Shown piece after piece: positions 56,791 through 64,000 of a stretch of DNA of 64,000 bases (position 1 is the first letter of the stretch; each line of letters opens with the position of its first letter). Below the pieces are notes generated by a model. That model did not search any database and had not been told where the DNA came from. It worked only from the letters and a program-made list of their open reading frames with translations. The position numbers were made by a program, and so were the translations under genes. The DNA is from Hericium rajendrae (taxonomy: Eukaryota > Basidiomycota > Agaricomycetes > Russulales > Hericiaceae): contig CM065882.1 of the NCBI GenBank assembly GCA_033439255.1, positions 2,728,001-2,792,000 of the forward strand. Direction: 5' to 3'.

Positions 56791-58039
56791 CTAGCGGCAT
56801 AACAATGCAGGAAAACAATGAACACGATGAACATACAGACTCGACACGATATGGTCCTCGTAACTTACAGATCGTTCAGTCTCCGCCGCTGACATCACAG
56901 GGAAGCCAGCCGTTGTGAGATCGATGAAATCGCGACCGGTGCTAATCGTCGTCATCGCTGTCATCGTCCCCGCCTGTTCCGCCTGTCCACTCGCGCTCCC
57001 ACAATGGCTGTCCTGGTCGCCCGGGCACCAGTGCAGGATGCCCGCGTGCGAGCGCCCGCGGGCCTGCTGCAGGCGCACGAGCAGCCCGTCGCGCTCGCCG
57101 TGCAGGTCTTGGATATAGTCAATCGCTGCAAAACGTCAGCACGCGGCGTGACATCCGAGATGTCATAGGCACTGACTCTTCTGCAGCACAATGTTCTCGC
57201 TCCGGGGCCCCGCACGCCCGTCCATCTTCTCCGCGTCCTCGATCGTCTGCTTGCGTGCCTTCCGCTTCTTAGTTGAGCCGGCGCACGCGGCGGCGGCACT
57301 TGCCTCCTCCGCGCGGATGGCCTCGCGCAACGCAGGGACTGTGTCGCAGAGTGCCTCGTAGCCACGCCGGATATTCGCGCGACGCTTCTGCTCTGATTGA
57401 ATGTGGTTCGCCTTCTTCTGCGACGCGGTGAGAAGGGTCGGCTTTGCGGAGCTGAGGCCGAGCCCGAACCCGAGGCCGAGCCTGACGCCGCGTTCTTGTG
57501 GGGTGTGCGGGATGTTGGGGATGTGCGCGAGCGTTTGCTGGGAGGTTTGGGGATGTCAGATTCCTGGGAGTGGGAGCGTTTGGCGGGGAGTGATGGGGAT
57601 GGATCAACTGGCGTGGGCGGGACGGTGGAGGAGGACGAGGACGGATCACGGGTGAAATGGGGTGGGTCAGTGTCGGCGACATTAATGATGATGAGGATGC
57701 ACGCTGATGCTGCTGCAACAAGGGATTCACAACCACGGGGGTTCGTGGGATGCGCGGCTGCTTGTATGGCGAGTTGGGCTGTGACAGCGACCAGGCGGAC
57801 GAGCCCAAGGATGGCGGAGGCTGGAGGGCCATGAGGTCCTTGGTGGCCTTCTCGAGAGCCTCTCTGCCCGGGGAGGCGCGGGGAATAGGGATGTCATCGG
57901 CGAGGAATGCCCAGTCGGAGGCGACGACCTGGTCGACGACGGAGTGGTCGACATCGATGGAGGAGAGGAAAGACTGGAAAGCATGGGATTCCTTGGGCGA
58001 TAGGAGGTCCATTGTTGCAGCCAACCACCCATCCCCCAT
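56791..58039 (-). CDS. bHLH transcription factor (frame breaks in the linker)
   Basis: The DNA-binding region is clear: KKANHIQSEQKRRANIRRG (basic region and helix 1) and YEALCDTVPALREAIRAEE, then a Lys-rich loop, SENIVLQKTIDYIQDLHGER (helix 2) and a leucine-zipper-like tail DGLLVRLQQARG. The N terminus (start 58039, or the ATG at 58012) has MDLLSPKESHAFQSFLSSID and PRASPGREALEKATKDLMAL, then a long Ser/Pro linker. The frame seems to change about twice within that low-complexity linker (57430-57720), in C-rich runs. The 3' end is uncertain. Layout resembles a bHLH group common in basidiomycetes; target genes unknown. Confidence 0.7.
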
Positions 58040-58512
58040 CTCATGTGATATTCACATCTACCCTTTGTTTGGCTTTGTTGTCTTTCCCCGCACCCCGCAC
58101 CCCGCATCCGATCGTCGTCATCCATTTCCAATCCCCGTCCGGGCAGACAAAGTCTTTGCCAGGCCCCTTAATTGGAGGGCACTTCCAAGCGCAAGAAGTA
58201 GCGCACGGACCAGTCGGAGGCAAGAAATATATAGCATTTCCATTCAGACGTGGGAGCGGGTCTAAACAGACCCGACTTTGGGAGGAAACAAAAACGAAGG
58301 ATCTACAGTAAGATACTGAGACAGCATATAGAGCAAATTGCAGGGAGAGCATGGAGAACATGGAGAGCGAGAGAACATAGAGCGAGAGGAGAAAGCTAAA
58401 TACAGAAATGAAAAAGGGAAGAAAAATGCAGTGTTCGAGAGCAAACCGACAGTGTACAGAGAGAGAACGTCCATGCGTTGTTATGACAATGGCTACACTT
58501 GAGAGAATCGAG

Positions 58513-60182
58513 TTAAATGTGTTTGCTTATACCCTTCGGAGACCAGAAATGGATTTTGGGAGGCAGTTTTGCCTCGTAATGCCCATCATCGAGGGCCGCC
58601 ATGCGCCGCATCTCATTCCCTCTTGCCTTGCGCAAATTCCGCTCCCGTCGTTCTGCTCGCTGACGCCGTTGCTCCATCTCCTCGGCCGCCGCAGCTCCGT
58701 CTTCCTGGTTGAAGTAGAAAGCGACCCTCGCGTACTCCTCGGGCGTCACAGACCCGAAAGCCGGTGCAAGGTTGATCGTTTGCCCGCCAAAAGGCACCGC
58801 AACAACTTGAGCATCAGTCCTTGGCGGACCCCATTTCGGAAAATGCCGCGACATGGCAGCAAGACGGGTCTGCGATTTCTGCATCCATTGCGTCGGCGGC
58901 ATCTTGGGATGAGTGTACGGTCCAGAGCGATGCGAGAGCGCGTTCCGTGCCGGCCCCACAGAAGAGCTGTCCCCGCGCTGTTGCTCGCGCATCTGCTTGT
59001 ACAGCCGTCCTGGCGTGATCATGTCGTACGTGTATCCCGGCGCCTTCACCTCGCGCAAGAGCGACGTGTACAGCGAGAGTACCACATGCAGGAAGTCATC
59101 GCCCAGCTCGCCCAGTTGCGGGTGGCACTGCGCGAGAATGGAGTCCATGATCTGATACGACAAGCCACCGCCCCGCGAAAAGCGCGTGTATCCAGCCGCC
59201 GCAAGACCACGCGCCGTCCGCGCTTCGAGCGGGACGTTATCCGCCGGCACCATGCACGCCTCGAGCTCGAAGCCCCAGCGGACCGCCAGCGCCTGCAGCA
59301 CCTGCAGCGCGGGGTACTCCTCGCTGAAGTCTGCGAACTCGTTGACCGCCCACGCGAGGCGCAGCGACGCCACGTGGAAGCGCACGGTGCGCCCCGCCCA
59401 GAGATGCGCCCAGCACGCCGCGGCGTCGAGCATCGCGTACACCTCGCGCTGCACGACGTCCGTGTCGCTCGCCGCGCGGAAGAGCGCGAACTCGTGGTCC
59501 TCGGCCGCGCCGTCCGCGCGGAATGTGCCGCCCGTGCCCATATCGGAGGCAGCGACGTAGACGTGCAGACGCGTTTGTGGGTATTTGCCGAGGTGGTAGT
59601 GCGCGTACAGGGCTTTGATGCTCTCGTCGTCGAGGCCTGGTTCCGGAGGCTGGAACGGGATGAGTTGCAGCGCAGTGATTCCGCTAGGAATCTCATCGTC
59701 TCGCGCGAGATCTGCCGTCCGAGTTGCGTCGATGAGTTCTGAGAGATGGTCCCAAAGGAATTTAAGATCAAAGCAAGGTGGCAGTGGCAAATCAAGATCC
59801 ATGCAGGCGTAGAGGACGACATATGGGTTGAGCAAGGAGAGTAGATCCGGGTCTTTCGAAGTGTCTGCTAGATAATAATCACGGAGTACGCTCTTGACAA
59901 GGTCGAATTTCGCTTTGCGCACTAGCAAACCAAAAATAAACACGATGTGGCACAAAAAGAAACAAGCGAGAGTAGCTCACTGAGTAGACCCAAACGCTCT
60001 GGAGTATAGCCCTCGCACACCAGTGGCCTATGCCTTGCCCGCCAGAACTTTGGTTTGCGTATCCGATCCTCAGATACAGACAGATAATATTCAAGAGACT
60101 GCGCCTTTGTTGGCCAGTGTGTGAAGAACACGTAGTGAGCGAAAGTCCCAGTTTTTGGACTCTGCACAGGAGTTGAAGACAT
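58513..60182 (-). CDS. Undescribed family, paralog B (diverged RNase H-like domain)
   Basis: Intact, about 500 residues, two exons, with a TATATAA box 110 bases upstream. The N terminus is MSSTPVQSPKTGTFAHYVFF, then a helical part (LNPYVVLYACMDLDLPLPP, FLWDHLSELID) shared with the 54.4 kb paralog. The next region, RLHVYVAASDMGTGGTF, VQREVYAMLDAAACWAHLW, RTVRFHVASLRLAWAVNEF and VRWGFELEACMVPADNVPL, has the order and spacing of the RNase H-like domain of retroelement polyproteins. The acidic catalytic set does not look complete, so nuclease activity is doubtful. A charged C-terminal tail (EEMEQRRQRAERRERNLRK) follows. No mobile-element ends surround it; it looks like a host gene. Confidence 0.65.
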
Positions 60183-60893
60183 TATGAAGGAACTCCATGT
60201 TTCAGAGTGGAAGGCGCAGTGTATCGATGGGAGAGGAGCGCTACGTTGTTCGATGAGGGAGGGGAGGCACAAGGGAGGGAAATAGAACAAGACGCTTATA
60301 TAGCTGAGATACACTCACGAGGCCTCAATGGGATCGCCACAATGACTTGTGAGATCAAATACAGGTGCCGCCCAAGCGCATGTAGTCCACTAGTTTTTGT
60401 CTAGGGACAATCACGTAAAATCAAAGCGCACTTCAGAAGCCTTGCAACAATAAAGAACAAGGCTCGGTCCCTGGTCGCATAGCACAACGTCAAAGCGTCG
60501 TGTTGGCGGATCATGTGGACGCCGGGAGGCCGATTTGCCATCAAGACGGTGATGCGCGAAGCACTGGATATCAGTGCGATTGGATATCATAGCGAAGCCC
60601 TCGTCGGTCCCTGAGGTATAATTGTAGAACAAGAACGCGCGATATTCGCGCCGATGGCGTAGATCGGGAATTTTGAACGCAGAGAGGCACCGATTTCAGC
60701 CGTGAAATGCCCAGCAAGCATCGAGAGTAGCTGAAAGAGAGAGGAGACAGTTCGACAGCATAAGACAGCAATATGAAAGTTCGAAGTTGAAGGCGCGGTA
60801 GCCTCGAGGCAGGTCCACACGCCGCATATTGCCGGGCCAAAGCGAGATCGCCAGATTCCCACGCCTGCTTTACCTCTTCTGTCGACGCAAATC
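60183..60893. other. Divergent promoter region between paralog B and TAN1
   Basis: 711 bases between divergent starts. The paralog B side has a TATA box at 60294-60302. No gene, RNA or repeat recognised in the rest. Confidence 0.45.
60294..60302 (-). promoter_or_regulatory. TATA box of paralog B
   Basis: TATATAAGC on the minus strand, about 110 bases before the start at 60182. Confidence 0.55.
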
Positions 60894-62129
60894 ATGGCCG
60901 ACAAAAAGCGCACTGCCCAGGGAGGCGACAGAACGAAGAAGAAGTACCGATCCGTGCGTAAGCATGCCGCCTTCGCTATAAACTCGTTTCTAGATTGAGT
61001 ATATGTGCCCGCTGTGTAGGACGGGACGCCGATATGGAGCAAACGGTCCATAGACGGGCCTGGCGTATGGGTCAGCTGCGTGAAGGGCAAGGAGAGACAA
61101 ACTGTCGGGGAGCTGTATGATCTGTTTGACCATGTAGGTAAGACAATGCGTTCGATGTGCTGGGCTGACGTTTCTGCAGCTTGCCTCTGAGCTGTGGCCA
61201 GAAGAGCCTGTTACAGAGTCGTTGGAGGACGATGCGGACGCGGCTCAAGACGTGGAGGAGGATCTAGAAAAGCAAATCGCAAAGGAGCTGGCAACGATCA
61301 AGAAACCCCGAAAAGAGCAAAGATTCGGTAAGATCTTTTCATGCGCGTACCGCCCTTCCGCTGACAGCTCTCCCACCAGCCAACTGTCAGACGAACACGC
61401 AATGCGGTAGGTACCCCCCGTTGCCGTACCTTTGAATAGCCGATGACCTCGGAACAGTGGTGTTCATTTCGTGTAAATCTCCTGTTGATCCCCTGAAGCT
61501 CGTTTTGAAACACGTAGAAAATGTGGAAGAGACTGGGGTCACACGCACGAGGTAGGCCGCCTTAACCTCCTCACGCTTCGCTGAGGATGCCACCTGATCG
61601 CGTGCAGGTACACGCAGAGACTGACACCCGTGTACAACACATGTGTCGCGAATGAGCCCGAAATCAAGTCTCTGTTCGAGCGCGCGCTGAAGAGATTCCT
61701 CGCCGAAGACTCCGACTCGGAAAGGGCCTACCGTGTGAGCACCGTCGTCTTCCTCTCGAGGGCAATCTGCTCATCATTGCGCAGTACAAAGTCGAGCTAC
61801 GATCTCGTAACCACAACACGCTTTCCAGACAGACCATCATTGATACCATCGCGAAGTGCACGCCAGGCAACTATACAGTCGACCTGGAGGATCCGGAGCT
61901 CTTTGTCCTTGTGGAGGTGTTCAAGGTGGCGTGTGCTTCCTTCTGCCTACGTGGGCATCAAGGCTGATCTTCGGTGTACCTCTATGTCTATCAGAGCGTC
62001 TGTGGGATTGGAATCGTCAAAGACTACTATCAGCATCAGAAGTTCAACGTCATGGAGATTGCAAACGTCCGGAATGAAGAGACGAATCTGGAGGGCGAAG
62101 GACGCGTTGCTGATAAAAGTAAACGCTAG
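60894..62129 (+). CDS. TAN1: tRNA N4-acetylcytidine adaptor, THUMP domain (Tan1/THUMPD1)
   Basis: RNA-binding partner of the Kre33/NAT10 acetyltransferase that makes ac4C at position 12 of tRNA-Leu and tRNA-Ser. Start MADKKRTAQGGDRTKKKYRS, then GTPIWSKRSIDGPGVWVSCV, VVFISCKSPVDPLKLVLKHV, RYTQRLTPVYNTCVANEPEI, YKVELRSRNHNTLSRQTIID, CTPGNYTVDLEDPELFVLVE and KSVCGIGIVKDYYQHQKFNV, the full THUMP signature. Eight short exons, all in frame, and no break. A Lys-rich C terminus ends the protein. Confidence 0.93.
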
Positions 62130-62467
62130 CTGACAGCGAAGGATCCGTCGCCGTCTGAACAGCTTCCTGAGAAGTAAAAATAATAGCTCCTGTATTTGTG
62201 TGTAGACATGTTGCTAGAGTAGTGTACAATTCTAAAGCACTCACACCCTTGCCAATCCTCGCCCGAGATCACCGTTCCTTCTTAGTTGCCGAATATGGCT
62301 AACCCAGCTGCTCAACCGCGACTTGCTTTGGCGCTGCGTGCACAGGCTTCATAGATTCATTCTGTTCTCATTCCTGTTCTCCGTTCGCATCTTTTGCAAG
62401 AGTGATCCATTCTAGTCCCATCTGCCATCGATCGTACGTTCACACCCATTCTCTTGACACCATCACC
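62130..62467. other. Intergenic region between TAN1 and capping protein
   Basis: 338 bases. TC-rich towards the capping-protein start. Nothing else seen. Confidence 0.4.
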
Positions 62468-63553
62468 ATGGCCGATCTCGTCGACTCGATGCTCGACCTC
62501 CTGCGGCGTCTGCCCCCGACGACCATCGAAGAGAACGTCTCCGCGCTCGTCCAGATCTGCCCGGACTATGCAGACGATCTTCTCGGCAGCGTCGATCAGC
62601 CACTCAAGCTCAGGGTGGACGCGGCCACCGGGCGGGAGTACCTCGCATGCGATTACAACCGGGACGGCGAGAGCTACAGGTGCGTCTTCATCGCAGTGTG
62701 ATGTGGATACAACCTCAGTACGGATCCGGGAATAGATCGCCGTGGTCGAACGAGTATGATCCTCCACTGGACGATGGCACGGTCCCCTCGCCCAAGCTCC
62801 GGAAGCTCGAGGTGACGGCTAATGAGGCGTTTGATACGTACAGAGAAATGTGAGTAAACTTTAGGCAGTTGGTTCCTGCCAGATCAATTGATTTACACAT
62901 GACAGGTACTACGAGGGTGGCGTGTCCTCAGTGTTCCTGTGGGACCTCGATGATGGTGGCTTCGCCGGTGTAGTGCTGCTCAAGAAGAGTACGTCTACAT
63001 CCACTCATCTACATATCTCTGATGGGTACAACTTTATCCGCAAATAGCCTTGAATCCGCAATTACCAGACGAGCCTGCGGGCAGCTGGGATTCCATCCAT
63101 GTCTTTGAGACTGCAGAACGAGGCCGGCAGGCGCACTACAAACTGACTTCGACGATCATGCTGCACCTCGTCACGCGCGGCGGGATTCTGGAGAAGAGCA
63201 CAGAACAGAACGGTGATGGGTGGAAACGCGATAGCGAGGTCAATTTGAGCGGCAGCATGACGAGACAGGTGCGCACGAGCGAATGCGCGGCCGCATATTA
63301 GATCTGACCTCGCTCCCATTTGATTATCCTGCAGACGGAACAAGATCACCCCCTGCAAGATGCCAGCTCGCACATCACGAACATGGGCCGCATGATTGAG
63401 GAGATGGAGATCAAGATGCGCAATCTCCTGCAGGAAGTGTACTTTGGCAAGACCCGGGATGTCGTCTTTGATTTGAGGAGTGTCGATAACCTCGAGAAGG
63501 CCCGCAGGCAGAGGGAATTGCAGAAGGAGCTCGCGGGATTTATTAAGCGGTGA
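62468..63553 (+). CDS. CAP2: F-actin-capping protein subunit beta
   Basis: Beta subunit of the heterodimer that caps the barbed ends of actin filaments. Start [137 protein letters not shown] and [14 protein letters not shown]-type text (here [20 protein letters not shown]). The actin-binding C-terminal tail is [15 protein letters not shown]. Six exons, about 285 residues, intact. Confidence 0.95.
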
Positions 63554-64000
63554 TGATCGCAGTATGCAGAGCACATGTATCTGCAGGATACGAGAAGCCC
63601 GCCCACCAATGATCAACTCTGTATTTTACGTGGAGCTTGTGGTAAACAATGGGTAAACGTGCGGCTTCGAGGAACTCGCCACGTCGACATCCGCATCAAT
63701 GTCATCGAAATGGTGTCCGAGGGTGTTCTGACCGAGACAGGATCGGAGCATATAAAGTCTGATTCTCAATCGGATGATAAACTTTGGCAGAACTTACGAT
63801 GTACGTAGTGACGACAATCCTGTGAGGTCCTTAGCAGTTGTGATGGCGGCGGTACATCAGAATTGGTATGATGGGTTCAGAATGAGCTTACGAATAGCAG
63901 ATACATAGCGGCATCAACAGTTGAATCATGGATCATGAGCGGAGTTGGGCGTCTGCGATGGGGTTTGCGTGGATGGTGACCTGTCCAGGCAGTTCCGGAG
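63554..64000. other. Terminal region after the capping-protein gene
   Basis: 447 bases to the window end. No gene can be called; a gene on the minus strand may end near the right edge but too little is visible to support it. Confidence 0.4.

Noticed and set aside
58408-59742. 444-codon plus-strand open frame
   Set aside because: Antisense to paralog B, which has paralog support and a TATA box; the plus-strand text is Arg-rich shadow.
54429-60182. The paralog pair as a live or recent retroelement
   Set aside because: No terminal repeats, reverse transcriptase or recombinase domain is visible around either gene, and one copy is an intact gene with an intron and a TATA box.
1-64000. CRISPR arrays or other prokaryotic defence systems
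   Set aside because: The DNA is eukaryotic, with spliceosomal introns throughout, and no regularly spaced identical repeats were seen.

Overview
This window is nuclear DNA of a basidiomycete fungus, most likely an Agaricomycete. The signs are dense genes on both strands, many introns of about 45-60 bases, an Agaricomycete-type F-box/LRR family, a mitochondrial RNB nuclease, a CYP51 sterol demethylase, a HEN1-type small-RNA methyltransferase and two split tRNA genes. I see no recognisable mobile element, CRISPR array or secondary-metabolite cluster. The order or polypore affinity is a guess.

Layout. 0-14 kb: LSM4, an F-box/LRR gene with frame breaks, DPH5 (diphthamide), cytosolic asparaginyl-tRNA synthetase, an ERV2-type sulfhydryl oxidase, a GH71 alpha-1,3-glucanase, tRNA-Thr(CGU), a membrane-anchored metallophosphatase, tRNA-Gly(GCC) and a double DUF427 protein. 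14-28.5 kb: an uncharacterised basidiomycete protein, VPS51, a disordered nuclear protein, an intact F-box protein, an ENV7/STK16-type kinase, a nucleolar-looking zinc-finger protein and, divergently from it, a mitochondrial RNB exoribonuclease. 28.8-42 kb: ERG11/CYP51, VMA9, HEN1, a BSD2/Ndfip protein, a C3HC zinc-finger protein (RSM1/NIPA type) and a very large mitochondrial helical-repeat protein. 42.6-53.8 kb: RPP0, TPS1, MIS14/NSL1, a ZIP zinc transporter, a Nudix diphosphatase and an HD-domain hydrolase. 54-60 kb: an odd island holding two distant paralogs of an undescribed family, a degenerate minisatellite and a bHLH factor. 60.9-63.6 kb: TAN1 and the beta subunit of F-actin capping protein.

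Most genes are unrelated housekeeping genes that happen to be neighbours. Loose themes are translation and tRNA biology (DPH5, AsnRS, two tRNAs, TAN1, RPP0) and RNA processing (LSM4, mitochondrial RNB nuclease, HEN1).

Two properties run through the window. First, about a dozen genes, including the essential ERG11 and AsnRS, need a one- or two-base change to stay in frame, mostly a missing base in a short homopolymer. Uncorrected sequence error is likelier than decay, so affected products are described from both sides of each break. Second, splicing is unusual: four GC-AG introns lie in the first 12 kb, LSM4 has a first coding exon consisting only of ATG, and the ZIP transporter needs a 5-base internal exon.

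The strongest candidate for something undescribed is the 54-60 kb island. Its two paralogs share a fold that resembles a highly diverged retroelement-type RNase H domain.
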